A DNA stretch of 48,914 bases from Acidimicrobiia bacterium (GCA_022820925.1 JAJEEO010000013.1:1-48914); one strand, 5' to 3'. Positions 1-11,466 are shown, numbered from the stretch's first letter. Made by a program: numbers and translations. The notes: generated from the letters alone by a model not told the origin.

Positions 1-66
1 CACGATCTGCTGCAACGCCCGGCCCTCTTCATGGGTCAGCCGGCGAACCCGAACACGCTCACTCAT
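1..66 (-). CDS. IS630-type transposase, N-terminal fragment (runs off the left edge)
   Basis: Reading the minus strand from an ATG at 66-64 gives 22 codons that begin MSERVRVRRLTHEEG and continue RALQQIV to the edge. An N-terminus with several VRVRR-like basic residues, then L-T-x-E-E-G and L-Q-Q-I-V, is typical of actinobacterial IS630-family transposases, where it leads into a helix-turn-helix domain. Only the start is visible, so I cannot say whether the element is complete. The bases upstream of the start (67-150) are strongly C/A-biased and G-poor on the plus strand; they could hold the element's terminal repeat, but the other end is outside the window. The call rests on a short stretch and could instead be another winged-helix protein of similar start. 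Confidence 0.6.
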   Translation of the reverse strand, partial: MSERVRVRRLTHEEGRALQQIV

Positions 67-153
67 ACCCCCGACCAAACCACACCACACACCCCACCAC
101 GCGGACACCAACCCCCCACACGTAACCGGCCACAGCACTAGACAACCCCAGCG

Positions 154-1278
154 ATGCCCGACTTCTTGGACGCGGAGCACACCGACGTGCTGCACACGGC
201 CGAGCGCCTTGCTGACGAGCTTGCGGCGCTGCCGGGCCGGGTCGACGACAGCGACATCGGGGCGGCGGTGCGGGAGGCGTCCAAGGCCGCCGGTGTGTTC
301 GGCATGACCCAGCCGGCGTCGGTCGGCGGCACGGAGGCGGGCGCTCTGGCGCTGGCCATCGTGCGTGACACGCTCGGCAGCCGCAACGTCGGCCACCTGC
401 CGGGTGTCTTCGGGCCCTCGCCGGGCGTGCTCGCCGATGTCGGCGAGCCGCTGCGCAGCCAGTTCCTGCTGCCGTATCTCGCCGGCGAGCTGCGCAGCGG
501 TTTCGGGTTCACCGAGCCTGCTGACGCCACGCGCCACACCTGGGCACGGCGTGACGGCGACGACTTGGTGGTCAACGGGGCGAAGTCATACGTGACCGGC
601 GGCGCTGACGCTGACTTCATCAACGCGCTGGTGGAGGTGGAAGGGGTCGGCCCTGCGATGGTGCTCATCGAGACCGACCGCGCAGGCGTAACGCTCAAGC
701 AGCGATTCGGCACTCTCGACGGCAGCCACCATGCCGCGTTTGCGTTCACCGATGTGCGCGTTCCGGCGACCCACCTCATCGGCGAGGCCGGGGGCGGCCT
801 GCGGCGAGCGATGAGCCAGATCAACGCGACGCGCATGGCGATTGCAGCCGACTGCATCGGCCAGTGCCGATTCGCAATCGACCTCGTCGAGCAAACGCTG
901 GTGGAGCGGGCCGGGCGGCGCAGCTCGGCAGGCGAACCGGCGCGGGTCGGCACCGACCTGGAACGCGTGACGCTGGGAGACATGCGGATCGCCGCTTACG
1001 CGGCTCGCAGCGCCCTCTACCGCACTGCACGCCTGCTCGATGCCGGCGAGAACGCCGTCAACGAGGTGATGGCGGCCAAGTCGCTGGCCACCGAGACGCT
1101 GAGCCGGATCTGCGACGACGCCGTGCAGCTGGTCGGAGGAACCGCACTCGTAGACGGCCACCCGCTGGCCGACATCTTGCGGCGCGTCCGCGCCCTTCGG
1201 CTGGCAGAGGGACCCACAGAGGTGCTGGCGGCGAACGTCGCCCGCGGCCGCCTCGACCTCGGCCTCGGCCGCGTGTAG
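154..1278 (+). CDS. Acyl-CoA dehydrogenase family protein
   Basis: A 374-residue flavoprotein of the acyl-CoA dehydrogenase family, which introduces a double bond into acyl-CoA thioesters with FAD and passes electrons to ETF. Visible family signs are the middle beta-domain segment GFGFTEPADAT followed by VVNGAKSYVTGG, the later FTDVRVPATHLIG segment, and the C-terminal four-helix region with QLVGGTALVDGHPLADILRR. Near residue 352 the motif LAEGPTEV places a glutamate where many members carry the catalytic base. Length is normal. The ATG at 154 has no strong Shine-Dalgarno. The substrate cannot be told; the crotonase at 3825 is on the opposite strand, so a shared beta-oxidation operon is not shown. 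It lies next to an IS630 fragment. Confidence 0.88.
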   Translation: MPDFLDAEHTDVLHTAERLADELAALPGRVDDSDIGAAVREASKAAGVFGMTQPASVGGTEAGALALAIVRDTLGSRNVGHLPGVFGPSPGVLADVGEPLRSQFLLPYLAGELRSGFGFTEPADATRHTWARRDGDDLVVNGAKSYVTGGADADFINALVEVEGVGPAMVLIETDRAGVTLKQRFGTLDGSHHAAFAFTDVRVPATHLIGEAGGGLRRAMSQINATRMAIAADCIGQCRFAIDLVEQTLVERAGRRSSAGEPARVGTDLERVTLGDMRIAAYAARSALYRTARLLDAGENAVNEVMAAKSLATETLSRICDDAVQLVGGTALVDGHPLADILRRVRALRLAEGPTEVLAANVARGRLDLGLGRV

Positions 1279-1329
1279 CTGTCCCGCCGCGCCTGATTGC
1301 TCGGCCGCGTCCGGGAGCACCGGGACAGC
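1278..1329. terminator. Inverted repeat between convergent genes, possible bidirectional terminator
   Basis: Nine-base arms GCTGTCCCG (1278-1286) and CGGGACAGC (1321-1329) are exact reverse complements, separated by 34 bases. They lie between the end of the acyl-CoA dehydrogenase gene and the end of the convergent metallopeptidase gene. There is no T-run, and the loop is long, so the call is weak. Confidence 0.3.
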
Positions 1330-1352
1330 GCTAGCAAGCAAGCCGGCCGGGG

Positions 1353-1697
1353 TCAGTCCCAGCCGAGTTCGTGCAGCCGGTCGTCGTCGATGCCGAAGTG
1401 GTGGGCGATCTCGTGCACCACAGTCACCAGCACTTCTTCCACCACGTCGTCGGGGGTTTCGCACATCTCCAGGATCGGCAGCCGGTAGATGACGATGCTG
1501 TCGGGCATCACCAGCCCGCCGTAGTCGTGGCGCTCGGTCAGCGGGATGCCCTCGTAGACGCCGAGCAGATCCGGATCCTCCCCGCGGTCCTCCACGAAGA
1601 TGGCCACGTTGTCCATGAGCGAGCGCAGCGCGTCCGGTATGTCTTCAAGTGCCTGTTCCACCAGGTCGGCAAATCGAGCCTCGTCCATCTCGAGCAC
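1353..1697 (-). CDS. Small zincin-like metallopeptidase family protein
   Basis: A protein of about 114 residues with the zinc-binding signature HEIAHHFGIDDDRLHELGW at its C-terminus: two histidines and a glutamate in HExxH, plus a downstream histidine. Upstream are the family-typical segments FADLVEQALEDIPDAL, MDNVAIFVED and YRLPILEMC. This matches the actinobacterial metallopeptidase family of PF06262 (possibly minigluzincins), whose substrates are unknown. I chose the GTG at 1697 because AGGATGGGGG lies just upstream; an ATG at 1688 is also possible, and a GTG at 1760 would add about 20 unlikely residues. Probably cytosolic, since there is no signal peptide. Confidence 0.8.
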   Translation of the reverse strand: MLEMDEARFADLVEQALEDIPDALRSLMDNVAIFVEDRGEDPDLLGVYEGIPLTERHDYGGLVMPDSIVIYRLPILEMCETPDDVVEEVLVTVVHEIAHHFGIDDDRLHELGWD

Positions 1698-1772
1698 GCC
1701 CCCATCCTGCCGGGCGAACCGGCCCGCGTCAGGGGCAACACACGGTTCGGAGGCCAGCACTAGGTTTCAGGC

Positions 1773-2384
1773 ATGCACGAGCTCGTCGTCACGGGAAATG
1801 ATCCGGATGCCGCCGCAGAGGCAGCGGCCAGTGTCGGGGGCGTGTGTTACGCAGCAGATCCTGACGAACGTCGTGAGCTCCCCTTCCGCACGTTGGTGCG
1901 AGCGATGACCGATGCGCCCGATGCCCTTGCGCCGGCCGCGTCGGTGGGCACCTACCTGGCCTTCTCGCGCATCATCCGCGAGCGCCCGCTGGAGTCCGAC
2001 CCAGGCACCCCCTCTCCGGGCCTGACCGCCATCTTCCCGATGGTTCACCACCCTGCATTGACCCACTCGCAGGGGGACAGCCACTGGCGTGACACCCACG
2101 CTCCGCTCGCGCTGCGACATCACCCCGGCATGTGGGACTACACCCAGCTCAGCGTCGTCGGCACCCTCAACGGACCGTCCTATGACGGCTTCGCCTTGGT
2201 CTCGTTCGCCTCGCTCGACGACATGCGTGAGCGCTTCTTCGGCGACGAGCACGATCGGGAGGTCATCCTGGCCGATGTCGCGAAGTTCGCCGACACTCAG
2301 CGTTCGCCGCGGCGCGTGGTCACCACGGAGACGATCTACCGCCAGCGTCCCCCGCTGCCAGCGGTGACCTGGCCGCACGACTGA
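1773..2384 (+). CDS. EthD-domain protein
   Basis: A 203-residue protein. Residues 104-111 read HWRDTHAP, followed by LALRHHPGMWDYTQ, the core of the EthD ferredoxin-like fold (motif HW..THAPL). The second half also contains YDGFALVSFASLDDMRERFF and DVAKFAD, typical of the domain's later strands and helix. EthD proteins are dimeric alpha/beta-barrel proteins; some act in degradation of ethers or in polyketide processing, but most have no known role. The first 90 residues may be a second, degenerate copy of the fold. It is followed after 64 bases by an MFS transporter on the same strand, with which it may be co-transcribed. Specific function unknown. Confidence 0.72.
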   Translation: MHELVVTGNDPDAAAEAAASVGGVCYAADPDERRELPFRTLVRAMTDAPDALAPAASVGTYLAFSRIIRERPLESDPGTPSPGLTAIFPMVHHPALTHSQGDSHWRDTHAPLALRHHPGMWDYTQLSVVGTLNGPSYDGFALVSFASLDDMRERFFGDEHDREVILADVAKFADTQRSPRRVVTTETIYRQRPPLPAVTWPHD

Positions 2385-2448
2385 TTCGCTCGCGTCCCGC
2401 AAACGACATTCCGTCCGCCCGCGCCATGGTCCGGCTAGCAAACCCATC

Positions 2449-3723
2449 GTGACTGCCGCGCCTCACACCGAAGGGTTCAGCCGCGCACGCCGGATCGCCA
2501 CGCTGCTGACGCTGGCGGGGGCGGCGGCGGTGTCGCAGTCGTTCGGCCGCTTCACCTATTCGCTGCTGTTCGCTGATCTGCGCGACGGGTTCAGCCTGTC
2601 CAACACCGTCGCCGGCGCGCTCGGCTCGCTGAATCTGCTGCTGTACGTGGTGGGCTCGCTGGTGGTTGCGCTGACGGTGGGCCGCACTGGCCTGAGCGGT
2701 GCCGTGCGCATCGGCCTCGCCGGCAATGTGGCCGGCTTGGCGCTGCTGTCGTGGAGCCCGAATGTGGGCGTCGCGGCCTTCGCTCTGGCATTGACGGGCT
2801 TCTGCGCGGCCGGTGTTTGGGTGGGCACTCCTGGGCTCGCCGCGGAGCTGCTGGGACCCGAGCGTCGCGGAGCCGCGGCCGGCTGGATGACCGGCGGTGT
2901 GGGCAGCGGCATGGTTGCCGCCGCGGCCATCGACGCGCTCCTGAGCCAGCCCGACGGCACCCAGCCCGGTGAGGCTGCGCTGGCCGCGGCCGACCTCAGC
3001 CACCCCCGCAACGTGTACCGGGTCGAACTCATCATCGGCGCTGCGATTCTGATCGCCCTCGTCATCGCCGTGCGCAAGTGGTCACGCACGCCTGGTCGCA
3101 CGGGCTTCGGGGGTGCCCGCGCTGCGCTCGCCAAGGTTCCCCGAGCGGGCCAGCTCATCACCGCCTACACGCTGCACGCCTTCGTCGTCACGACGGTGCT
3201 CACCTTCATCGTCGACCACCTCGAGGGCTACGCCGACCTCTTCGACGCGAGGGACGCTGCCATCGCCTTCTCGTCGATCGGCATCGGCAGCATCGCGGGC
3301 GGGCCGATCTTCGGACGCTCAGCAGACCGCCTCGGCCGGCGGCGCACGGTCACCATCGGGTTCTGCGTATCGATGATCTCCATCATCTTCATGACCGCGT
3401 ACCCCCTGCTCGAAGTGGGCGGGCAGGCACTGGCGTGGACGGCGGCGTTCGTCTTCGGCACCTCGTTCACCGGCATCATCGCCTCGATCGCAGCCCGGGT
3501 CAGCGACAACCTCTCCGGGGACGAGTTCGGCGCGGCCTACGGGGTTGCCACGATCTTGTTCGGCCTCGGCTTGGCGGCCGGACCTCAGCTCGGCGGCGCG
3601 ACGGCCGACTGGTTCGACAGCTTCGGCCCCGCATTTGGGCTTGCCGTCGCCGCCTGCGTCGCAGGCATCCTGCTCACCGGCTGGGGCGACGACCCCGCCT
3701 CAATCGACAGCGCACAGAGCTAG
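2449..3723 (+). CDS. MFS transporter, YbfB/YjiJ-like
   Basis: A 424-residue polytopic membrane protein with about twelve hydrophobic segments, two halves separated by a basic loop near RKWSRTPGRTGFGG, and the MFS loop motif GRSADRLGRRRTVTIG between the first segments of the second half. The start has SFGRFTYSLLFADLRDGFSLS, which resembles the YbfB/YjiJ branch (R-F-x-Y, then a short amphipathic stretch). It begins with GTG. The substrate is not deducible. The preceding EthD gene is on the same strand, which leaves a small-molecule uptake or efflux role possible but unproven. The gene ends 101 bases before the convergent crotonase gene. Confidence 0.85.
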   Translation: MTAAPHTEGFSRARRIATLLTLAGAAAVSQSFGRFTYSLLFADLRDGFSLSNTVAGALGSLNLLLYVVGSLVVALTVGRTGLSGAVRIGLAGNVAGLALLSWSPNVGVAAFALALTGFCAAGVWVGTPGLAAELLGPERRGAAAGWMTGGVGSGMVAAAAIDALLSQPDGTQPGEAALAAADLSHPRNVYRVELIIGAAILIALVIAVRKWSRTPGRTGFGGARAALAKVPRAGQLITAYTLHAFVVTTVLTFIVDHLEGYADLFDARDAAIAFSSIGIGSIAGGPIFGRSADRLGRRRTVTIGFCVSMISIIFMTAYPLLEVGGQALAWTAAFVFGTSFTGIIASIAARVSDNLSGDEFGAAYGVATILFGLGLAAGPQLGGATADWFDSFGPAFGLAVAACVAGILLTGWGDDPASIDSAQS

Positions 3724-3750
3724 ACGTTCTGGTCGCGACGCCCGTTGCAT

Positions 3751-3826
3751 CCCGCTCTTGTTCCCGTTCTCATGTGATCGGGCTCACGGGCCGCTCGGGC
3801 CACGGCTTCGCCTCCGGCTCAGCCTC
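3751..3826 (-). repeat. Gene-end repeat, copy 1 (paired with 7808-7886)
   Basis: This segment and 7808-7886 share a 34-base identical core (3779-3812 and 7838-7871) and an outer block CCGCTCTTGTTCCC, with small differences between. In both places the repeat starts right at the stop codon of a minus-strand gene: here the crotonase stop (3825-3827), there the secA stop (7887-7889). It may be a 3' UTR or terminator-linked repeat of the REP kind. Short GC-rich arms such as GGCC-CGAGC-GGCC could fold, but no T-run follows. Confidence 0.7.
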
Positions 3827-4724
3827 AGCTGAATTCGGGCTCGTCCCACCAGGGGAAGTACTCGGGCAGGTCCTGGGTGGGGCGCAGCGAGAATTCCGGC
3901 GGCCGCTTCTCGAGGAACGACGCCACGCCCTCGTGAGCGTCGGCGCCCCGTCCGAGGTGAAAGATCCCCCGGGAGTCGATCTTGTGGGCCTCCATCGGGT
4001 GATCGGCAGCCAGCATGCGCCACAGCATGTGGCGGATCACCGTCACCGAGATGGCCGAGGTGTTCTCGGCAATCTCCGCCGCGATGGCCCGGGCAGTCGG
4101 CAGAAGATCGTCCGGCTCGTGAAGGCTGCGCACCAGCCCCCCTTCGAGAGCCTCGTCTGCGTCGAAGACACGGCCGCTGAAGCACCACTCCAACGCTCGT
4201 GACAGCCCGACGACCCGCGGCAGGAAGTACGACGAGCAGGCCTCGGGCACCACGCCCCGGCGGGCGAACACGAACCCGATGCGGGCCTTGGTGGACGCCA
4301 GCCGGATGTCCATGGGCAGCGTCATCGTGACGCCCACGCCGACTGCGGGGCCGTTGATCGCAGCGATCAGCGGCTTGTTGCACTCGTACAGGCGCAGCGT
4401 GAGCAGCCCGCCGCCGTCACGCATCCATTCCAGGTCGCCGCCCCCGCCCCGTTCGGAGGCCCGCTCGGCCTTGCGCTCATCTGACTGGCTGTCGAAGTCG
4501 AACGTGTCGGCGCCCCCGCTCAGGTCGGCGCCGGCGCAGTAGCCGCGGCCCGCACCGGTGAAGATCACCGCCCGCACGTCGTCGTCGGCGTCGACGAGGT
4601 CGATGGCGTCCATCACATCACGCAGCATCTGGCTGTTGAACGCGTTCAAGCGCTCGGGGCGATTCAGCGTGATCGTGGCGACGCGGTCATCAACCTCGTA
4701 CAGGATCGTCTCGAACTCCGGCAC
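3825..4724 (-). CDS. Enoyl-CoA hydratase/isomerase (crotonase) family protein
   Basis: A 299-residue crotonase-fold protein. The oxyanion-hole and CoA-binding segments are visible: RPERLNAFN near residue 22, CAGADLSG at 63-70 and NGPAVGVGV at 124-132. In classical hydratases two glutamates act on the double bond. By my alignment the first is replaced by threonine (about residue 133) and the second by a hydrophobic residue, but Glu161 in VVPEACSSYFLPR sits where enoyl-CoA isomerases of the ECI2 type keep their single catalytic glutamate. An isomerase or another crotonase reaction is therefore more likely than plain hydration. An insertion of about 25 residues rich in D, E, R and G follows the first CoA loop. 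No gene of the same strand lies close upstream. Confidence 0.85.
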   Translation of the reverse strand: MPEFETILYEVDDRVATITLNRPERLNAFNSQMLRDVMDAIDLVDADDDVRAVIFTGAGRGYCAGADLSGGADTFDFDSQSDERKAERASERGGGGDLEWMRDGGGLLTLRLYECNKPLIAAINGPAVGVGVTMTLPMDIRLASTKARIGFVFARRGVVPEACSSYFLPRVVGLSRALEWCFSGRVFDADEALEGGLVRSLHEPDDLLPTARAIAAEIAENTSAISVTVIRHMLWRMLAADHPMEAHKIDSRGIFHLGRGADAHEGVASFLEKRPPEFSLRPTQDLPEYFPWWDEPEFS

Positions 4725-4789
4725 AGCGCCCCCTCGATCGGTGTCCGCCCGACGTGGCGGATGGCGGTAACGGCGGCTTTTCTACACGC

Positions 4790-4817
4790 CCGGCCGCTCC
4801 CTACGTCGAGCGGCCGG
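4790..4817 (-). terminator. Strong hairpin downstream of ftsX
   Basis: Arms CCGGCCGCTC (4790-4799) and GAGCGGCCGG (4808-4817) form a perfect 10-bp GC-rich stem with an 8-base loop. It begins 16 bases past the ftsX stop codon on the minus strand, a suitable place for termination of ftsE-ftsX transcripts. There is no U-tract, as is common in high-GC Actinomycetota. Confidence 0.55.
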
Positions 4818-4832
4818 TGCTCTCAGGCCGCG

Positions 4833-5726
4833 CTACACGTCGAGGAAGCGGCTCGCAGCGAACGCAGAGCCCAGCATCCCCACCAGCACGCCCGCGATCA
4901 CCGTGACGAAGACCACGGTGGTGAATTGGCTCGACGTCACCACGAACGACCTGAAGAACGCCAAGATGTCGGACCTCGAGAACAGTCCCTCGACGTGGCC
5001 GCGCAACGCCCCGGCCGCGATCGCCCCGATGATCCCGCCCGCGAGCCCGTGCAGCATGCCTTCGAGCATGAACGGGAACCGGATGAAGCTGTTAGTGGCC
5101 CCGACCAGCTTCATGACCTCGATCTCGCGGCGGCGGGCGAACATCGCCACCCGGATCGAGTTGAAGATCAGCATCACGCTGGCACCTGCCAGCACGATCG
5201 ACAGCAGCAGCACGATGCCTTGGAACGACGTGAACCAGGTGCGGATGGCATCCACCTCTTCACGGCCGGTCTGGACCGACATCACCCCGGGCCGTTGGCG
5301 GAACTGCGCCGCCAACGACTCGATCAGCTCGGCCTCGACCGAGCGCGGCACCACCCGGTACGACGGCGGCAGCGCCTCGGGCGACACCTGCGCCAGCAGC
5401 TCGGGCTGGTCGGCCATCTGCTGGGACACCAGCCCATAGGCCTCCTCGGAGCTGAAGAACTCGATGCGATCGATCTCTGGGTGAGTCTCGAGCTCAAGAC
5501 CGAGCGCGTCGATCTGGCTCGGATCGATCTGGGGGTCCATGAACACCTCGAACTGGACGCCGCCCTCCCAGCGGTCGAGCGCGTTGCCGCTCGCGTAACC
5601 CGCCATCAGCCCCATGCCGACCAGCATCACGCCGACCGCGACGGTCAGGATCGCCGCGAAGGTCAGCGTGAGATTGCGCCGGATGTTGGCCCAGGTCTCC
5701 CGCGCGAAGTAGCGGATGCGGCTCAC
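4833..5726 (-). CDS. ftsX: Cell division protein FtsX
   Basis: A 297-residue membrane protein, partner of the ATPase FtsE. FtsEX sits at the division septum and transmits ATP hydrolysis to extracellular peptidoglycan hydrolases. One hydrophobic segment lies near residues 20-45, followed by a periplasm-side domain (residues about 50-165, with [15 protein letters not shown] and [14 protein letters not shown]), then three C-terminal membrane segments. The cytosolic loop [21 protein letters not shown] before the third segment is the FtsX/MacB coupling region. The GTG start overlaps the ftsE stop by four bases (GTGA), so the two are translationally coupled. In many actinobacteria smpB follows ftsX; here a crotonase gene follows instead. 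Confidence 0.95.
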   Translation of the reverse strand: MSRIRYFARETWANIRRNLTLTFAAILTVAVGVMLVGMGLMAGYASGNALDRWEGGVQFEVFMDPQIDPSQIDALGLELETHPEIDRIEFFSSEEAYGLVSQQMADQPELLAQVSPEALPPSYRVVPRSVEAELIESLAAQFRQRPGVMSVQTGREEVDAIRTWFTSFQGIVLLLSIVLAGASVMLIFNSIRVAMFARRREIEVMKLVGATNSFIRFPFMLEGMLHGLAGGIIGAIAAGALRGHVEGLFSRSDILAFFRSFVVTSSQFTTVVFVTVIAGVLVGMLGSAFAASRFLDV

Positions 5727-6484
5727 GAGCCGGTCCCGTCCCGCGGCTCGGCAGGCGGGGCATCGCCTGGCGCGGCATCGTCGGGTGCGGGCCCGTGCTC
5801 AGGCTCGCCGCCGTAGGCACCGCGCTGCTCGTCACGCACGAGTTCGCCGTGCCGCAGGGCGACCACCCGGCGACGCATGCGATTCACGATCGTCTGGTCG
5901 TGGGTGGCCATCACCACGGTCGTGCCGGTGCGGTTGATGCGGTCCAGCAGCGACGTCAGCTCTTCGGAAGTGTCCGGGTCGAGATTCCCGGTGGGCTCGT
6001 CGGCGAGCAGGATGAGCGGCCGGTTCACGAAGGCCCGTGCCACGCTCACTCGCTGCTGCTCACCGCCGGACAGCTCGTCGGGAAACCGCCGCTGCTTGTC
6101 CTGCAGCCCGACCAATTCCAGGATGGCAGGCACCTGCGTGCGGATGACGCCGTCGGGACGGCCGATCACCTCGAGGGCGAACGCCACGTTCTCGTACACG
6201 GTCTTGTTCGGCAGCAGCTTGAAGTCCTGAAAGACCGACCCGATGTTGCGCCGCAGGTACGGCACGCGCCAGCTGTTGAGCTTGGACAGGTCCTTGCCGG
6301 CCACGTGGATGTTGCCCGTCGTGGCCTTCTCCTCGCAGGTCATCAGGCGCAGCATCGTGGACTTGCCCGAGCCCGACGGCCCCACCAAGAACACGAACTC
6401 GCCCTTGGTGATGTTGAGCGACACGTCGTTGACCGCCCGCGTCTCGCCCTTGTAGATCTTCGTGACGTTGTCGAAGCGGATCAT
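5723..6484 (-). CDS. ftsE: Cell division ATP-binding protein FtsE
   Basis: A 253-residue ABC ATPase. Walker [10 protein letters not shown], the signature LSGGEQQRV, and Walker [14 protein letters not shown] are all intact, and the N-terminus [13 protein letters not shown] is typical of FtsE. It drives FtsX at the septum. The core of about 215 residues is followed by a tail of about 35 residues rich in proline, glycine, alanine and acidic residues (after [11 protein letters not shown]), longer than in classic FtsE and probably disordered. It overlaps the start of ftsX by four bases. The order prfB-ftsE-ftsX is conserved in Actinomycetota. Confidence 0.96.
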   Translation of the reverse strand: MIRFDNVTKIYKGETRAVNDVSLNITKGEFVFLVGPSGSGKSTMLRLMTCEEKATTGNIHVAGKDLSKLNSWRVPYLRRNIGSVFQDFKLLPNKTVYENVAFALEVIGRPDGVIRTQVPAILELVGLQDKQRRFPDELSGGEQQRVSVARAFVNRPLILLADEPTGNLDPDTSEELTSLLDRINRTGTTVVMATHDQTIVNRMRRRVVALRHGELVRDEQRGAYGGEPEHGPAPDDAAPGDAPPAEPRDGTGS

Positions 6485-6566
6485 GCGCGCCTTCAGATCG
6501 TGCGGCGGGGTAGGTCCGGCCCATCCCGCGCCGACATCACCAAATCGCTTCCCACGGTACGCCAGC

Positions 6567-6588
6567 GGTGCCGCGGTTTTCGGGCACC
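6567..6588 (-). terminator. Hairpin between prfB and ftsE
   Basis: GGTGCC (6567-6572) and GGCACC (6583-6588) are exact inverted repeats around a 10-base loop, about 30 bases past the prfB stop on the minus strand. It may be a weak terminator or an attenuator before ftsE. No T-run follows. Confidence 0.35.
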
Positions 6589-6620
6589 CCGTGAGCGCCC
6601 TCGCTGCCGATCTTGTTCGC

Positions 6621-7760
6621 TCAGCGTGCGGCCGCGCCGTCTGGGACCTGCAGGGAGCGCTGCCAGCGCAGGTACGCCTCCATCAGGCCGTCGAGGTCGC
6701 CATCGAGCACGGCGTCCACGTTGCCGATCTCCATGCCGGTCCGCAGGTCTTTGACCTGCTGGTAGGGGTGCAGCACATAGGAGCGGATCTGGCTGCCCCA
6801 CGCCACGTCGCGTTGCTCGCCCGCCAGCGCGGCAACCTCAGCCTCGCGTTCGGTCCGCTGCAGGTCGGCCAGCTTGGCCGCAAGCATCTGCATCGCACGG
6901 TCCTTGTTCTGGTGCTGGCTGCGCTCGTTCTGGCACGCCACCACGATGCCCGTGGGCAAGTGTGTGATGCGCACCGCAGAGTCGGTGACGTTCACGTGCT
7001 GGCCGCCGGCACCTGAGGAGCGATAGGTGTCGATGCGCAGATCGCCCTCGTCGATGGGCACCTCGTCGGACACCTCGTCGAAGAACGGCACCACCTTGAG
7101 CGAGGCGAATGCCGTGTGGCGCCGGGACTGCGCGTCGAATGGCGAGATGCGCACCAGCCGGTGCACCCCTCGCTCTGCGGCGAGGAAACCGAACGCGTGC
7201 CGCCCCTTGACCAGAAAGGTGGCCGAGCTGATGCCGGCCTCGCCGCCGTCGGTGGCCTCGGTCAGCTCGACGGTGAAGTCGTTGCGCTCGGCCCAGCGCT
7301 GGTACATCCGCAGCAGCATCTCGGCCCAGTCGCATGCGTCAGTGCCCCCGGCACCTGAGTTGATCTCGCACACCGCGTCGTTCTCATCGTGCTCGCCGCT
7401 GAACAGCGCCATCAGCTCGATCTCGGCGAGCCTGCGCTCTGCCGCTTCGACGGCGTCGCCGATCTCGGGCAGCAGCTCGGCGTCGTCCTCCTCTGCGGCC
7501 AGTTCCACGAGTGCGGTGGCATCGTCCACTTCGACGCGGGCCCGGTGCCAGCGATCGATGTCGTCGCGCACACGCGACAGCCGGGTGGTGACCGCTCGGG
7601 CCCGGTCGGGGTCATCCCACAGCGACGGCTCCGATGCCTCAGCCTCCAGCCTGTTCGCAGCGGTGCGCGCCTCGTCGATCCCGAGGTAGTGATGCGCCTC
7701 GCCGACGCGCCGATCCAGATCCGCCAGCGCGTCGGCAAAATCGCTCAAGGATCGGCTCAT
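6621..7760 (-). CDS. prfB: Peptide chain release factor 2
   Basis: A class I release factor of about 379 residues that recognises UGA and UAA and triggers peptidyl-tRNA hydrolysis. The tripeptide SPF in [15 protein letters not shown] is the RF2 stop-codon reader, and GAGGQHVN carries the GGQ catalytic motif. The N-terminus [19 protein letters not shown] is continuous, and no in-frame UGA or frameshift signal is seen, so the programmed +1 frameshift of E. coli prfB is absent. The ATG at 7760 is preferred; reading further upstream would enter the intergenic repeat at 7808-7886. It lies upstream of ftsE, an arrangement usual in this phylum. Confidence 0.95.
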   Translation of the reverse strand: MSRSLSDFADALADLDRRVGEAHHYLGIDEARTAANRLEAEASEPSLWDDPDRARAVTTRLSRVRDDIDRWHRARVEVDDATALVELAAEEDDAELLPEIGDAVEAAERRLAEIELMALFSGEHDENDAVCEINSGAGGTDACDWAEMLLRMYQRWAERNDFTVELTEATDGGEAGISSATFLVKGRHAFGFLAAERGVHRLVRISPFDAQSRRHTAFASLKVVPFFDEVSDEVPIDEGDLRIDTYRSSGAGGQHVNVTDSAVRITHLPTGIVVACQNERSQHQNKDRAMQMLAAKLADLQRTEREAEVAALAGEQRDVAWGSQIRSYVLHPYQQVKDLRTGMEIGNVDAVLDGDLDGLMEAYLRWQRSLQVPDGAAAR

Positions 7761-7807
7761 CGCAGAGTCCCCGCAGCAGGATCTTCTCGTCGCGTCACCT
7801 GTTGCTT

Positions 7808-7886
7808 TCCGCTCTTGTTCCCCGTCTTCAATTGATACGGGCTCACGGGCCGCTCGGGCCACGGCTTCGCCATTCGGCTCAGCCTC
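7808..7886 (-). repeat. Gene-end repeat, copy 2 (paired with 3751-3826)
   Basis: Second copy of the repeat described at 3751-3826. It abuts the stop codon of secA (7887-7889) and fills most of the space between secA and prfB. The 34-base core at 7838-7871 is identical to 3779-3812, and CCGCTCTTGTTCCC recurs at 7809-7822. The region between these blocks differs by a few substitutions and small indels. Confidence 0.7.
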
Positions 7887-10709
<2,823 letters not shown>

Positions 10710-10801
10710 CTTCGCAGGCTACCGCTGGGGTTCGCGCCCGTAGCCGAGATTTCCGGGGCGCGCCGATGGGTGCTCAACCAGCGGCTGCCGCAGGCGCAGC
10801 C

Positions 10802-11401
10802 TCAGGCGTCGATCTCGATGAGACCCGCATCCCCGTCCGAGCGCAAGTACACCACGCTGGGCATGCCGCTGTCGGCGTTCACGAACAGGAAAAATTCGTG
10901 ATCGAGCAGCTGCATGCGGGTCACCGCCTCGGTGGGATCCATCAGCTCGAGGTCGAACGTCTTGCGACGCACGATGCGCGGCACCCACCCGGGGTCGTCG
11001 GGACCCGCCGCCGGCTGCGGTGCCGTCTCGCCGTTCACGAGATCGTTCTCGAGGCGGGCCAGGGGATGATGGACCTCGTCGCGCTGCAGGTTCGGACGAT
11101 GCCGGCGCACGACGCGGGTCTTCAGCTTGCGCAGCTGCTTGCCGAGCTTGCCGACCGCGAGATCGACGGCCTGGTGCTGATCGACCCCGGCGACCGAGGC
11201 CCGCACGTGATGGCCATGCCCGAGCAGCGTGACCTCCACCTGCTCGCGTTCGGTGATGCGCGGGTTCTTCTCCTCGCGGAACACCACTTCGGCTCGATCC
11301 AGCCCACCTACGAACCGGTCCAAGGCCCCGATCTTCCGCTCTACCGCAGCCCGCACATCGTCGGGAACCTGAACTTTTCGACCCGTGATGGTGATCTGCA
11401 T
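10802..11401 (-). CDS. hpf: Long-form ribosome hibernation promoting factor
   Basis: A protein of about 199 residues. The N-terminal domain (MQITITGRKVQVPDDVRAAV to about residue 100) is the S30AE fold that binds the decoding region of the 30S subunit. After a linker near TAPQPAAGPDDPG the C-terminal domain contains VVRRKTFDLELMDPTEAV and FFLFVNADSGMPSVVYLR, which in long HPFs dimerises and pairs 70S ribosomes into 100S particles. The ATG at 11401 gives the conserved family start; the open frame continues upstream but overlaps comF and is not coding there. It sits between comF and secA, the usual actinobacterial position. Confidence 0.93.
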   Translation of the reverse strand: MQITITGRKVQVPDDVRAAVERKIGALDRFVGGLDRAEVVFREEKNPRITEREQVEVTLLGHGHHVRASVAGVDQHQAVDLAVGKLGKQLRKLKTRVVRRHRPNLQRDEVHHPLARLENDLVNGETAPQPAAGPDDPGWVPRIVRRKTFDLELMDPTEAVTRMQLLDHEFFLFVNADSGMPSVVYLRSDGDAGLIEIDA

Positions 11402-11466
11402 CGCCTCAGCTTTCTGAGCGGCCGCTCGGCTCGGTCGGCGCCGCTCGAAATAAAGGGAGTGCCATG

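Noticed and set aside
7700..7760. Programmed +1 frameshift in prfB
   Set aside because: The N-terminal frame is continuous into the RF2 body, with no in-frame UGA and slippery codon.
7761..7862. N-terminal extension of prfB up to an upstream start at 7862
   Set aside because: The added residues are translated from the intergenic repeat and have no resemblance to release factors; the ATG at 7760 gives the normal start.
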